Positions 26,251-35,336 of a DNA stretch of 64,000 nt are shown here, in pieces. Origin of the DNA: JACCTU01 sp963788055. Its GTDB lineage: Bacteria; Actinomycetota; Thermoleophilia; Gaiellales; Gaiellaceae. Numbering within the stretch: the stretch's first letter is position 1; each line of letters starts with the position of its first letter. The notes beneath the pieces are model-generated. The model worked only from the letters and a program-made list of their open reading frames with translations. It was not told where the DNA came from and searched no databases. The position numbers and the translations under genes were made by a program. Where the stretch lies: NCBI GenBank assembly GCA_963788055.1, contig CAWBFA010000002.1, positions 186,001 through 250,000 on the forward strand, in the 5' to 3' direction.

Positions 26251-26867
26251 CTACTCCTGCAGCAGCGCGTCGAGCCCGACCGTGAGCCCCGGCGGGAGCG
26301 ACGGGAGCCGCTCGAGCGCGAGCAGGACGCCCGGGACGAACGCCTCGCGCGAGCTCGTGTCGTGGCGGATCGTCAGCGTCTGGCCCTGCCCGCCGAAGAC
26401 GACCGCCTGGTGCGCGACGAGTCCCGGGAGCCGCACCGAGTGGATCGGCACGTCGCCCCCCATCAGCTCGGCGGTCGCCTTCGCGGTGCCCGGACGGTGC
26501 GTCGCGCTTCGTGTCCGCGTGGAGCTCGATGATCTCGGCGTTCGGCATCAGCTTGGCGGCCTCGGCGGCGAAGCGCATCATCAGGACCGCGCCGAGCGCG
26601 AAGTTCGGCGCGTGGAAGACGCGCGAGCCCCGCGTTCGCGCGCTGCCTCGCCGACGCTGCGTCAGGTCCGCGCCCGTCGTGCCGACGACGCACGGAACGC
26701 CGGCCTCGAGCGCGCGCTCGACGTTCGCGATCACGGCGTCCGGGCGTCGTGAAGTCGACCATCACCTCGGCACGCTCCAGGTCGACGAGCTCGTGGCCCG
26801 CCGCCTCGAGCGCAGGCGCGAGAACCGAGCCGACCTTACCGTCGGCTCCGAGGAGTGCGACCTTCAC
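26251..26867 (-). CDS. dapB: 4-hydroxy-tetrahydrodipicolinate reductase, frameshifted in this sequence
   Basis: NAD(P)H-dependent reductase following DapA. Three frames must be joined: KVALLGADGKVGS (nucleotide-binding loop) to MVDFTTP, then VERALEAGVPCVVGTTGADLT to HADTKRDAPSG (the conserved KxDAPSG), then TAKATAELMGGDVPIHSVRLPGL and HDTSSREAF to the stop. Single extra bases near 26740-26741 and 26489-26491 explain the breaks, and the stretch between 26620 and 26670 may hold a compensated pair. The repaired product is about 204 residues, shorter than the E. coli enzyme. GTG 26867 overlaps the M16 gene stop (GTGA). The pathway needs this enzyme, so a true pseudogene is unlikely. Confidence 0.88.
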
Positions 26868-28150
26868 GCTGCCGCGAGCGCCCGCAGGCCCGGATGCAGC
26901 CGGCCGAGCGCGCGCTTGAAGCGCGCCTCGCTCGGGCCGATCCCGGACGCCGAGAGTCGGTCCGGCGCGAGCAGCAGCGCCGCGAGCTCGGCGACGCCTT
27001 CGGGCTCGACCGCGTCGATCTCGGCCATGATCCGCTGGAAGGAGAGGAGCTCCGTGTCGGTGATGAGCGACTTGCCGAGCCGGCTCATCCGGTTCGAGGT
27101 CGACTCCATCGAGAGCGTCAGCCGCCCCTTCAGATTCTCCTTCGCCCGCTCGAGCTCGTTCGGGCGAAGGTTTCCCGCGGCGATGTCGGCGATCTGCTCG
27201 GCGGCGATCTCGAGCGCCGGCCCGAGGTTCTCCTCGCGGGTGCCGATGTAGACGCCGAACAGGCCGGTGTCCGAGTACTGCGCGCCGAAGCTGTAGACCG
27301 CGTACGCCATCCCCCGCTTCTCGCGGATCTCCTGGAAGAGGCGCGATGACGCCGAGCCGCCGAGGATCCCGTCGAGCAGCGAGGCGGCGAAGCGGCGGCG
27401 GTCGGAGCGCGAGATGCCGGGCGCGCCGATGCACACGTGGTACTGCTCCGTGTTCTTGCGCTGGAACCGCACGCCCGCCGGGGGGATCTTCACGAGGGGC
27501 GGGCGCACACGCGGCTTGGACTGCGTCGCCTTCCGCTGTGCTGCTTCGAGCAAGCGCAGCAGCCGGTCGTGCTGCAGGTTGCCGGCCGCGGCGATCACGA
27601 TGTTCCCGGGCGTGTACATCGTCCGGTGATACGCGGTGATCGTCCGCTTCGGGACCGTTGCGAGCACCTCACGCGTCCCGATCACGGGGCGCCCGAGAGC
27701 GTGCGAGCCGAACACCGCCTCGGAGAAGAGATCGTGGACGAGCTCCTGCGGGGTGTCCTCGTACATCGCGATCTCCTCGAGCACGACCTCGCGTTCCGAG
27801 TCGACCTCGTCGAACCGCGGCGCGAAGACCATGTCGCTCATCACGTCGACCGCCGTCGCAAGGTGCTTGTCCGGCACCCGCGAATAGACGACCGTGTGCT
27901 CGCGTGAAGTCGCGGCGTTCAGCTCGCCGCCGAGACCATCGAAGATCTCGGCGATCTCCTGGGCGTCGAACCGCTCCGAGCCCTTGAACAGCAGGTGCTC
28001 GATGAAGTGCGAGAGCCCCGCCTTGGCGTCCGTCTCGTCGCGGGAGCCCGCGCCGATCCAGAAGCCGAGCGACACCGAGCGCACGGAAGGTACCCGCTCG
28101 GATATCACGCGCTCGCCGGAGTCGAGCTCCGAGATGACGTACTTCTGCAC
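26864..28150 (-). CDS. M16 family zinc metallopeptidase
   Basis: A 428-residue pitrilysin/processing-peptidase homologue. The inverted zinc motif HFIEH near residue 48 with the following conserved Glu (near 124) is complete, as is the later REKRGMAYAVYSF segment of the C-terminal half. Substrates of bacterial M16 enzymes of this type (PqqL/YmxG-like) are poorly known. GTG 28150. The gene lies between pnp-rpsO and dapB in most Actinobacteria, and here two secreted-protein genes, a regulator and a transpeptidase have come between it and pnp. Confidence 0.9.
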   Translation of the reverse strand: MQKYVISELDSGERVISERVPSVRSVSLGFWIGAGSRDETDAKAGLSHFIEHLLFKGSERFDAQEIAEIFDGLGGELNAATSREHTVVYSRVPDKHLATAVDVMSDMVFAPRFDEVDSEREVVLEEIAMYEDTPQELVHDLFSEAVFGSHALGRPVIGTREVLATVPKRTITAYHRTMYTPGNIVIAAAGNLQHDRLLRLLEAAQRKATQSKPRVRPPLVKIPPAGVRFQRKNTEQYHVCIGAPGISRSDRRRFAASLLDGILGGSASSRLFQEIREKRGMAYAVYSFGAQYSDTGLFGVYIGTREENLGPALEIAAEQIADIAAGNLRPNELERAKENLKGRLTLSMESTSNRMSRLGKSLITDTELLSFQRIMAEIDAVEPEGVAELAALLLAPDRLSASGIGPSEARFKRALGRLHPGLRALAAA

Positions 28151-28381
28151 GAGGCCATAGTAGAAGGAGGAGCGGGAGGCCTCCCGGGTCGGAGACCTCC
28201 CGCACGTTGACCACAGGCGGGCTTGCTACGTCCGCAGCCTCGATCGGGGGATCGTTCGCGCGCGCAGCAGAGCCGATCCGTCTGACGTTCGCGTCATTCG
28301 CGGCGGGTCACGTCGAGGGCGCAGACGGCACATAACCGCTCCAGCCACAACTTTCGGAGCCGCACCGAGAGGAGTAACCGC
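28151..28381. promoter_or_regulatory. Divergent intergenic region with leader hairpin before the M16 gene
   Basis: A 231-base gap between two divergent genes that must contain both promoters. Near the M16 start an inverted repeat of 8 bp (28172-28179 with 28196-28203) encloses a nested 12-base palindrome (28174-28185). It lies 21-53 bases before the GTG and could fold in the mRNA leader. On the other side GAGAGGAG sits about 6 bases before the ATG at 28382. No tRNA or riboswitch pattern was found. Confidence 0.35.
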
Positions 28382-28738
28382 ATGAACCGCCGCATCGCCG
28401 CAATGGTCCTCGTTGCAGGGCTTGCCGCGACCGCCGCCGTTCCCGCGTTCGCGGGAAAGGGTGGCAACGGCAAGGGCAACGGAAACGTCACCGCCACCGC
28501 GTCGTGCACGATCGACGGAAACGTCGTGACGGGATCCGGACTTCCAGTCTGGGAGTTGCTGAACTTCATGGTCAAGGACGCGTCCGGAGCAACCGGCTGG
28601 GTCCTCGGCTACACCGATACGGGTTCGCTCGCAGTCACGGTCCCGGCAAGGTCCGGGGCGACGACATACGAGTTCGTGAGTCGGACGTGGGGACCCGAAG
28701 GGTCTCACTACACCGTGTACGCGACCTGCTCCGCCTGA
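28382..28738 (+). CDS. Small secreted protein, unknown function
   Basis: A 118-residue exported protein. The N-terminus MNRRIAAMVLVAGLAATAA with a PAFA cleavage site near residue 24 is a classical signal peptide. The mature part starts with a Gly/Lys/Asn-rich segment (GKGGNGKGNGN) and then a beta-rich domain with two cysteines (near 40 and 116) that could pair. It starts at ATG 28382 after a good GAGAGGAG site and is followed by a strong terminator. No known domain recognised. Codon use (more AAG, AAC, ACG) differs slightly from the neighbouring housekeeping genes, as expected of an exported protein. Confidence 0.7.
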   Translation: MNRRIAAMVLVAGLAATAAVPAFAGKGGNGKGNGNVTATASCTIDGNVVTGSGLPVWELLNFMVKDASGATGWVLGYTDTGSLAVTVPARSGATTYEFVSRTWGPEGSHYTVYATCSA

Positions 28739-28750
28739 ACGGGACAAGCA

Positions 28751-28782
28751 TGAGGAGGCCCGGCATTCGCCGGGCCTCCTCA
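28751..28782. terminator. Bidirectional hairpin terminator between convergent secreted-protein genes
   Basis: A perfect 14-bp stem (28751-28764 with 28769-28782) with the 4-base loop ATTC. It lies 13 bases after the stop of the + strand gene and 28 bases past the stop of the - strand gene, so it can serve both. The following bases (CACTCAAAG) lack a strong T-run. Confidence 0.8.
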
Positions 28783-28809
28783 CACTCAAAGCCGCCTCGT
28801 CGTGACCAG

Positions 28810-30369
28810 TTACGGAGTCGGGTCCGGCGAGACGTTGATGATCGCCTGTTCGACGCCGCAGGAGTCCGCGCCGAACGGGTTGTTCCGGCTGTCGCCGTCG
28901 TAGTACACCTTCCACTTGTACGTGCCGTCAGCCGAGATCGTGTATCCGCTCGGGGCCAACCCGCTGTTGTCAGTGACATAGGTGGTGTTGGCCGTTACGG
29001 TGACGACCTTCGCGTACAACGGTGTCCCCGTGCACCCGGCGTTGTTGTACAGCTCGAAGTGGAGCTCCTTGTCGAAGGCCCCATCCACCGAGCCGGACGT
29101 GTCGAGTCCACTGACGGCCGCGCTGTCCTGAGGAATCAGCGTCGGCGCCGTCGTGGCGCTTGGGCTGCTCTTCGCCTTCGTGTTCGTGAAGGTGCAGTCG
29201 AGCGTTTGCCCGGCTGCGATCGTGAACACGACGTTCGCGCTCGCGACGGTCGCAGTCCGATTGGCCGCGGGAACGGTGCTCGCGGTGCAGACGATGCCCG
29301 TCAGTGTGTAGTTCGACGGGATCGGGGTCTCCGTCACGGTGTACGAGCCGGCGATCACGTTCGCCACCGTCTTCGACCCGCCGCCCAACACGTTGAACGG
29401 TGAGGTCGTCGTGGCCGGTGACGTCACGATGTCGGACGTGAACGCGAAGCTGTCGGTGCTCACGGGTGACGTGACCTTTCGGATGATGACGGTTCCGCAG
29501 TTGCTGATCGTCGTCGCCTTAGGAGCGATGAAGTCCTTCATCGCCGCATCGAAGGAATCCGACGAACGGCTCTTCAGGTACACGCTGCCGAACGACTCGC
29601 AAGTGTTCGGATCGAATACGGCCGTCAGGTCGACGGTCGCCTCGCCGAACGTCCGTGTGTCGAGCGCTCCGATCTCACTGTCGGCGACAAGGATCGGCGA
29701 CGTGTTGATCGATCCGGTCGCCTTCCCGCTCGCGGTCAGGTCCTCCGGATCCCCCCAGGCACTGCCTTCCCACTCGCGAAGGCTCAGTGTCGGGACCGTC
29801 CCGCCCCTCGAGAGATCGTAGATGATCAGAAGATCACCGACGCTCCGGACGGGCGTGACACCGTTCGCCGAGCAGGTCGAGTTCGCCACGTCGGCTGGGT
29901 CGCACTTGTTCTTGTTGAACTCGAAGTCCATGTTCGTCGTGCCCTTCGGGTCCTGAATACGCGACCAGTACATGTGAAGGAACCCCGCGGTGCCTCCTTC
30001 CTCGCGGAAGACGCTGAACGTCTTCAGATCGCTCTTGTTCGGCGGGATCGAACCGGAGACGACCGTCGGGACGGCGGTGTCCTCTTTCGTCCCCTCACCG
30101 AACGAAGGGTCACCCGACCCTGACAGAGCGTCGTTCACGGGCACGTTCGCGACCGTGTTCCAGTCGATCGACGGCGAGGCGTCGTCCTGCTTCAGGTTGG
30201 CGTTCGTGTCGATCTCGAAATTGCTGCCGGGCAAGCTCACTTCGGGATGCGACCCGATCGCCGCCGGCACGCCAAGCGCCAGTGCAAGCACGAGCGCTGT
30301 GATGAAAGACCCGAACAGTGAGCGGCGACGCCGCATGCTCCCTGTCGGGCCGATAACACGTTCTGTCAT
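28810..30369 (-). CDS. Secreted protein with SpaA/prealbumin-like domain
   Basis: About 519 residues from ATG 30369, which has AGGAGG 9 bases upstream (an ATG 7 codons earlier lacks this). A twin basic start (MRRRRSLF) and hydrophobic stretch to about residue 40 form a signal peptide with likely cleavage before SHPEV. The region to about 290 is a Ca-binding-like acidic beta domain with DIDTNAN-type residues (EIDTNANLKQDD). Residues near 300-380 (IIRKVTSPVS, GGSKTVANVIAGSYTVTETP) match prealbumin-like collagen-binding-B-type repeats. The end has an Ig-like segment with three cysteines. No LPXTG or membrane anchor is seen. Function is unknown; a cell-surface or matrix role is inferred. Confidence 0.72.
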   Translation of the reverse strand: MTERVIGPTGSMRRRRSLFGSFITALVLALALGVPAAIGSHPEVSLPGSNFEIDTNANLKQDDASPSIDWNTVANVPVNDALSGSGDPSFGEGTKEDTAVPTVVSGSIPPNKSDLKTFSVFREEGGTAGFLHMYWSRIQDPKGTTNMDFEFNKNKCDPADVANSTCSANGVTPVRSVGDLLIIYDLSRGGTVPTLSLREWEGSAWGDPEDLTASGKATGSINTSPILVADSEIGALDTRTFGEATVDLTAVFDPNTCESFGSVYLKSRSSDSFDAAMKDFIAPKATTISNCGTVIIRKVTSPVSTDSFAFTSDIVTSPATTTSPFNVLGGGSKTVANVIAGSYTVTETPIPSNYTLTGIVCTASTVPAANRTATVASANVVFTIAAGQTLDCTFTNTKAKSSPSATTAPTLIPQDSAAVSGLDTSGSVDGAFDKELHFELYNNAGCTGTPLYAKVVTVTANTTYVTDNSGLAPSGYTISADGTYKWKVYYDGDSRNNPFGADSCGVEQAIINVSPDPTP

Positions 30370-30688
30370 TCCGTACTGCCTCCTCCGCAAGTTTCCCCCA
30401 AGATCCGGGCGTTCCGCAGTGCAACCGCAGGGCTGGCGGCCGCAACCGCCTCCCGGCTGTGGAGAAACCGCGCTGTGGACACGCTACGCGGTCGACGTCC
30501 AAGGGCCAACGCGCGTATTCAGCCGTCTACGTCGTTTGCAGTAGGAGCAACGGCACGACCAGCTCCAGGCACTCGCCGAGTCGCAACGCCGACAGACGAC
30601 TGGTCCCAGCCGAGACGTTGAGGAAACTCAACACTTCGTGCAACGGCAAGTGCGCTAAAAGACGTAGCGACCCGCTACAAGGAGCACG
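30370..30688. promoter_or_regulatory. Divergent intergenic region, 319 bases
   Basis: The gap separates the large secreted-protein gene (-) from the response-regulator gene (+) and should hold both promoters. On the right side a 6-bp stem with a GAAA tetraloop (GTTGAG-GAAA-CTCAAC, about 30616-30631) precedes the regulator gene by some 60 bases. AAGGAG lies just before the ATG at 30689. No c-di-GMP or other known riboswitch consensus, tRNA or repeat was recognised, and no credible open frame fills the gap. Confidence 0.4.
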
Positions 30689-31312
30689 ATGTTCATGTCC
30701 GAGCAACCGGGCGGCCCGGTGCTCGTCGTCGACGACGACGCACGCCAACGAGCGCTTTTGCGCGAGCTCCTCCAGCGCATCGGGCTCGACGTCGTCGAGG
30801 CGGAGGACGGCGAAACGGCGTTGCGCTCGGCTGCACGACAGCCGCCCTCACTCGTCCTACTCGACGTGCTGCTCCCGCTCGTCGGTGGGTACGAGGTGTG
30901 CCACGAGCTGCGCGAGCGCTACGGCGAGGACCTGCCGATCGTCTTCCTCTCCGGCTCTCGAGTCGAGTCGGGGGACCGAACCGCGGGCATCATGCTCGGA
31001 GCCGACGACTACATCACGAAGCCGTTCGACCCGGATGAGCTCCTGGCGCGTGTTCGGAGGCTGCTCAAGCGAAGCCCGAGCTCCGGCGACGCACCACGCC
31101 GACGCACCACGTTCGCCGAGCTGACCACGAGAGAGCGCGAGGTGCTCGAGCTCATGGCCGGCGGCTTCGAGCAGGCCGAGATCGCGAAGCGGCTCGTGAT
31201 CAGCCCGCGCACCGTCGGTACACACATCCAGCACATCCTCGAGAAGCTCGACGTCCGTAGCCGCGCTCAGGCTGTCGCGCTCGCCCACATGCGAGGCGTG
31301 CGGCACCAGTAG
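30689..31312 (+). CDS. Two-component response regulator, receiver plus LuxR-type HTH
   Basis: A 207-residue regulator. The receiver has the acidic pair VVDDDA near residue 14, the phospho-acceptor Asp in LVLLDVLLP near 60, LSGS and the Lys of YITKPFDPDEL near 109. The C-terminal domain (about 141-205) is a NarL/FixJ-type HTH: ELTTREREVLELMAGGFEQAEIAKRL, then SPRTVGTHIQHIL. The start is ATG 30689, with ATG 30695 as an alternative, after AAGGAG. No histidine kinase gene lies in the window, so it is an orphan. It may act on the adjacent secreted-protein or transpeptidase genes, but this is only position. Confidence 0.92.
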   Translation: MFMSEQPGGPVLVVDDDARQRALLRELLQRIGLDVVEAEDGETALRSAARQPPSLVLLDVLLPLVGGYEVCHELRERYGEDLPIVFLSGSRVESGDRTAGIMLGADDYITKPFDPDELLARVRRLLKRSPSSGDAPRRRTTFAELTTREREVLELMAGGFEQAEIAKRLVISPRTVGTHIQHILEKLDVRSRAQAVALAHMRGVRHQ

Positions 31313-31367
31313 CTCCGCCCGCGCGGATGGTGGAAATTCGAGGCTCGAGGGAACAGAATCCCCGCAC

Positions 31368-32318
31368 ATGCGCGCTTTCGGCCTCTTTCTCATCGCCGTG
31401 GTCGGCGCGGCGGCGTTGGCCGGCGTGGCAGCGCCGTCGGCGGGCACGTTGTCGCGCGTGCCGGTCGGGGTCTCGGTCGGCGGGCTGCCGGTCGGCGGCT
31501 TCACCTCCGAGGAGACGCGCGCGCTGCTGCGCGAGCGCCTCGCGGCGCCGGTCCGCTTCGAGCTGAACGGACGCGTGTGGTCGGTGGGCGCAGACGAGCT
31601 GGGCGTCGACGCGGCCGTCGACGCGACGATCGCCGACGCGCTCGCCGCCGCGCCCGGCTCGGCACTCGACGCCGACGCCGACGTGTCGAGGCCCGACGTG
31701 CGCCGCTACGTGACGACGCTCGCACGCAAGCTCGCGCGAGCGCCGAAGGACGCGCGGCTCGCGAGGCTCGACGCGAAGCTGCGGCCGGTCCTCGCGCCCG
31801 CAGTCCACGGGCGGACGCTCGACCTCGACGCGACGTCAGCCGCGATCGCGGCGGCGGCACGGGCCGCTCAGCGCGAGCCGGTCCGCCCCGTCTTCCATGT
31901 GCGGCGCGCGAGCCGGGCGATGCCCGCCGTGGTCGTGATCCGCCGGGACTCGAAGAGCCTCTACCTCTACAAGGGGCGCAAGCTCGTGCGCCGGCTCGGC
32001 GTGGCGACCGGCCAGTCGCGCTACCCGACGCCGCTCGGGACGTTCCAGGTCGTGGACAAGCAGTACAACCCGTGGTGGTACCCGCCGAGCTCGGACTGGG
32101 CGAAGGGGCTGAAGCCGGTGCCGCCGGGGCCGGGCAACCCGCTCGGCACACGCTGGATGGGGCTGACCGGCGGGCTCGTCGGCATCCACGGCACGCCCGA
32201 CGCGGCGTCGATCGGGTACTCCGCGTCGCACGGCTGCATCCGCATGCGGATCCCCGACGCCGAGTGGCTGTTCTCGCGCGTCGACGTCGGCACGCCCGTC
32301 GTCATCGTCTCCGCATAA
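31368..32318 (+). CDS. L,D-transpeptidase (YkuD) with N-terminal domain, exported
   Basis: A 316-residue cell-wall cross-linking enzyme. The first 26 residues are a signal peptide or anchor. Residues 35-150 resemble the YoeB/PGB-like domain that precedes YkuD in actinobacterial proteins (VGGLPVGGFTSEETRALLRE). The catalytic domain (about 180-316) has IHGTPDA near 269 and SHGCIRM near 281 with the catalytic Cys. Such enzymes form 3-3 cross-links between meso-DAP residues of peptidoglycan, which fits the DAP genes nearby. It stands alone, with its own terminator. Confidence 0.92.
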   Translation: MRAFGLFLIAVVGAAALAGVAAPSAGTLSRVPVGVSVGGLPVGGFTSEETRALLRERLAAPVRFELNGRVWSVGADELGVDAAVDATIADALAAAPGSALDADADVSRPDVRRYVTTLARKLARAPKDARLARLDAKLRPVLAPAVHGRTLDLDATSAAIAAAARAAQREPVRPVFHVRRASRAMPAVVVIRRDSKSLYLYKGRKLVRRLGVATGQSRYPTPLGTFQVVDKQYNPWWYPPSSDWAKGLKPVPPGPGNPLGTRWMGLTGGLVGIHGTPDAASIGYSASHGCIRMRIPDAEWLFSRVDVGTPVVIVSA

Positions 32319-32324
32319 GAAACG

Positions 32325-32353
32325 ACGAGGGGCGCCTCTCGGGCGCCCCTCGT
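32325..32353. terminator. Bidirectional terminator between the transpeptidase gene and pnp
   Basis: A perfect 12-bp inverted repeat (32325-32336 with 32342-32353) with a 5-base loop, lying 7 bases after the transpeptidase stop and 15 bases beyond the pnp stop on the opposite strand. Its place between convergent genes suits termination of both. Confidence 0.82.
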
Positions 32354-32368
32354 GTCCGTTCGGCGCTG

Positions 32369-34859
32369 CTAGTCGCGGCGCGGGCCGCGGTCTCGGCCGC
32401 CGCCGCCGCGTCCACCGCGGCCGCGGTCGCCGCCGCGCGGCCGCTCCTCCCGCGGCTCGCGCGGAGGTGCGTCCTTCGCCCGCTCGATCAGCTCCTCGGG
32501 CTGGACGAGCGTGCCGTTCTCGTGCTTCGCGACGAGCTTCAGCCCGATGCGTCCACGGTCCTTGTCGACCTCCTGGACGATCACGTCGAGCACGTCGCCG
32601 CGAGAGATCACGTCCTCGATGTGGCCGACCCGACCAGGGCCGACGTTCGAGACGTGCAGCAGGCCGTCGGTCCCCTTCTTCAGCTCGACGAACGCACCGA
32701 AGTCGGTCGTCTTGACGACCTTCCCCGTGTACTGGTCGCCGGGCTCGGGGTCCTTCGTGAGCGCGCTGATCGCGGAGATCGCGGCCTCGGCCCGGTCCCC
32801 GTCGGTCGCGTAGATCAGGATCGTGCCGTCCTCCTCGATGTCGATCTGGACGTCGTAGTCCGACTCGAGCGACCGGATCGTCTCGCCGCCCTTGCCGATC
32901 ACCATCCCGATGTACTCGGGGTTGATCTTGATCGACGAGATCCGCGGCGCATGACCCCTGCAGCTCCTGACGGGGCTCCGGGATCGCCTCGAGCATCTTG
33001 TCGAGGATGAAGTCACGAGCCCGCTTCGCCTGCGCGAGCGCGTCGCTCATGATCTGCTGCGTGACACCGGTGATCTTGATGTCCATCTGGAGCGCGGTGA
33101 TCCCGTTGCGGGATCCGGCGACCTTGAAGTCCATGTCGCCCAGGTGGTCCTCCGCGCCCTGGATGTCCGTCAGGATCACGTAGTCGTCGCCTTCCTTGAC
33201 GAGGCCCATCGCGATCCCCGAGACCGGCGCCTTGATCGGCACGCCGGCGTCGTAGAGCGAGAGCGTCGACCCGCAGACCGAGCCCATCGACGACGAGCCG
33301 TTCGACTCGAGCGTCTCCGAGACGATGCGGATCGTGTAGGGGAACTCGTCCGGAGTCGGGATGACCGGCTCGAGCGCCCGCTGCGCGAGCGCGCCGTGGC
33401 CGATGTCGCGCCGCTTCGGGCCCCGCATGAAGCCCGTCTCCCCGACCGAGTACGGCGGGAAGTTGTAGTGGTGCATGTAGCGGCGCTCCTCCTCGAGGGA
33501 GAGGTCGTCGATCCTCTGCCCCTCCTTCGCGGTGCCGAGCGTCAGCAGCGACAGGATTTGCGTCTGCCCGCGCTGGAAGAGGCCCGAGCCGTGCGTGCGC
33601 GGGCTGACACCCACCTCGCACTCGATCGGGCGGATCTCCTCCGGGTCGCGACCGTCGGGCCGGTTCTTCTCGACCGCGATCTTGCGGCGCACGATCTCCT
33701 TGTAGATCGACTCGGACGCGCGCTTGACGAACTGGCGCGTGAGGCCGTCCTTCACCTGCGGAGCTTCGCCGTCGACCGTCGCGGGACCGACCGGGAATCC
33801 GAGGTCGACGGTCTCCTCGATCCGCTCGAAGAGCAGATGCCGCTTCGCGGATTTCAGCTCCTTCGAGTCCTGCTCCGCGTCGGTCAGCGCGCGGAGGTCG
33901 TCGCCGAACTGGTCATAGACAGGCCCTACCGCCGCCTCGAGCCGGACCTTGTCGACTATCTGTGCAAGGCTCGAGCGGACCTGCGTGCGGCGGAGAATGT
34001 CCTCCTCGCCCGAGTCCATCGAGAGCGACGGCGAGAGCTCGTCCGTCAGCTCCTCGACGACCGCGCCCGCCTCCCGGAGCCCCGACGCCCGAATCCGCTG
34101 GCGGATCCGGTCGGCGACCTGCTGCTCCAGCTCCTGCGTGACCTCGGGATCGAGGTACTTCGGTTTGCCGATCTGGCTGCGCAGGTCCTCCTGCGCCTCA
34201 CAGAGCCTGATGATCTCGCGGTGGGCGAGCTCGAACGCGTCGAGCAGCACGTCCTCCGGGATCTCCTGCGCGCCCGCCTCGATCATCGTCAGTCCGTCCT
34301 TCGTTCCGACGACGATCAGGTCGAGCGTCGAGTCCTGGAGCGCCGGCAGCGTCGGGTTGACGACGAGCTGCTCGTCGATCCGGCCGATGCGCACTGCGCC
34401 GACCGGTCCGAGGAACGGCATCGACGAGACCATCAGCGCCGCCGAGGCGCCGTTGATGCAGAGGATGTCGTGCGGGGTGACCATGTCCGCCGAGAGGACG
34501 GTCGCAATCACCTGCACCTCGTTCTTGAAGCCCTTCGGCCAGAGCGGCCGGATCGGGCGGTCGATCATGCGAGCGGTGAGAATCGCGCGCTCGCTCGGCC
34601 GACCCTCGCGCTTGAAGAAGCCGCCGGGGATCTTGCCCGCGGCGTACATGCGCTCCTCGACGTCGACCGTCAGCGGGAAGAAGTCCGCGCCTTCGCGCGG
34701 CTCCATCCGGCCGACGGCCGTCGCGAGCACCATCGTCTCGCCCGAGCGGACGACGACCGAGCCGTCTGCCTGCTTGGCGAGCTTGCCGCTCTCGAATGTG
34801 ATCTCGGCGTCGCCGACCGTGACTGACACGGTCGCGATGCGCTGAGCCAACGTACTCAC
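32369..34859 (-). CDS. pnp: Polyribonucleotide nucleotidyltransferase (PNPase), frameshifted in this sequence
   Basis: Phosphorolytic 3'-5' exoribonuclease. It has two RNase PH domains (GGFFKREGRPSERAIL and RPIRPLWPKGF near residue 85; PRTHGSGLFQRGQTQ and MGSVCGSTLSLYDAGVP later), a KH domain (INPEYIGMVIGKGGETI) and an S1 domain (GDQYTGKVVKTTDFGAFVE), then a Gly/Arg-rich tail. An extra G near 32954-32957 breaks the frame just before the KH domain; repair gives about 829 residues. The helical segment between the PH domains is about 85 residues longer than in E. coli. GTG 34859 follows GGAGG. It is downstream of rpsO, as in most bacteria. Confidence 0.94.
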
Positions 34860-34883
34860 TGTGTTACCTCCGTCTTCGGGGAA

Positions 34884-34941
34884 GGTGGAGGTTTGACCCA
34901 GCGTCGCGGCCGGCTCCGCGGCGCTCGCTCAAACTTCCACC
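34884..34941 (-). promoter_or_regulatory. Long hairpin in the rpsO-pnp intergenic region
   Basis: A two-tier stem: outer 13 positions (34884-34896 with 34929-34941, one mismatch) and inner 9 positions (34901-34909 with 34916-34924, one mismatch), with a 6-base loop, filling most of the 113-base gap. In E. coli the same gap holds an RNase III-cut hairpin through which PNPase controls its own mRNA, and a similar processing or attenuation role is likely here. There is no T-run. Confidence 0.6.
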
Positions 34942-34972
34942 CTCCGGACTGTTGTCGTTCGTTCGTCTCCGC

Positions 34973-35242
34973 CTACCTGCGGAGGCCAAGCTCCTTGATC
35001 AAGGCGCGGTACCCCTCCAAGTCGGTCCGCTGCATGTAATTGAGAAACCGGCGCCGCCGGCCGACGAGCTTCAGGAGCCCGCGACGGGAGTGGTGGTCGT
35101 GCGAGTGCGTGCGGAGGTGCTCCGTGAGCTGGTTGATCCGCTCGGTGAGCATCGCCACCTGAACACGCGTCGAGCCGGTATCGCTCGAGCCCGCGCCGAA
35201 CTTGTCGATGAGTTCCTGCTTCGCTTCCTTGGTCAGTGCCAT
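34973..35242 (-). CDS. rpsO: 30S ribosomal protein S15
   Basis: An 89-residue 16S rRNA-binding protein of normal length and sequence: MALTKEAKQELIDKFG, GSTRVQVAMLTERINQLTEHL, HDHHSRRGLLKLVGRRRR and YRALIKELGLRR. ATG 35242 has AGGAGG about 6 bases upstream. It is first in the rpsO-pnp unit. S15 commonly represses its own translation by binding its mRNA leader; no such leader structure could be assigned here. Confidence 0.98.
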   Translation of the reverse strand: MALTKEAKQELIDKFGAGSSDTGSTRVQVAMLTERINQLTEHLRTHSHDHHSRRGLLKLVGRRRRFLNYMQRTDLEGYRALIKELGLRR

Positions 35243-35336
35243 GCGACCTCCTGGTAGTCGACTCCGCAGTCCCAGTGCGCCGCGCGGAAGCTGCGCGTGC
35301 GACCGAGGCTGCGGTCGCCGAATAGGGTAGCGAACG

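Noticed and set aside
26242..28381. Lysine riboswitch controlling dapA-dapB
   Set aside because: The genes follow one another with overlaps, and the leader before the M16 gene has only a simple hairpin, far too small for an L-box.
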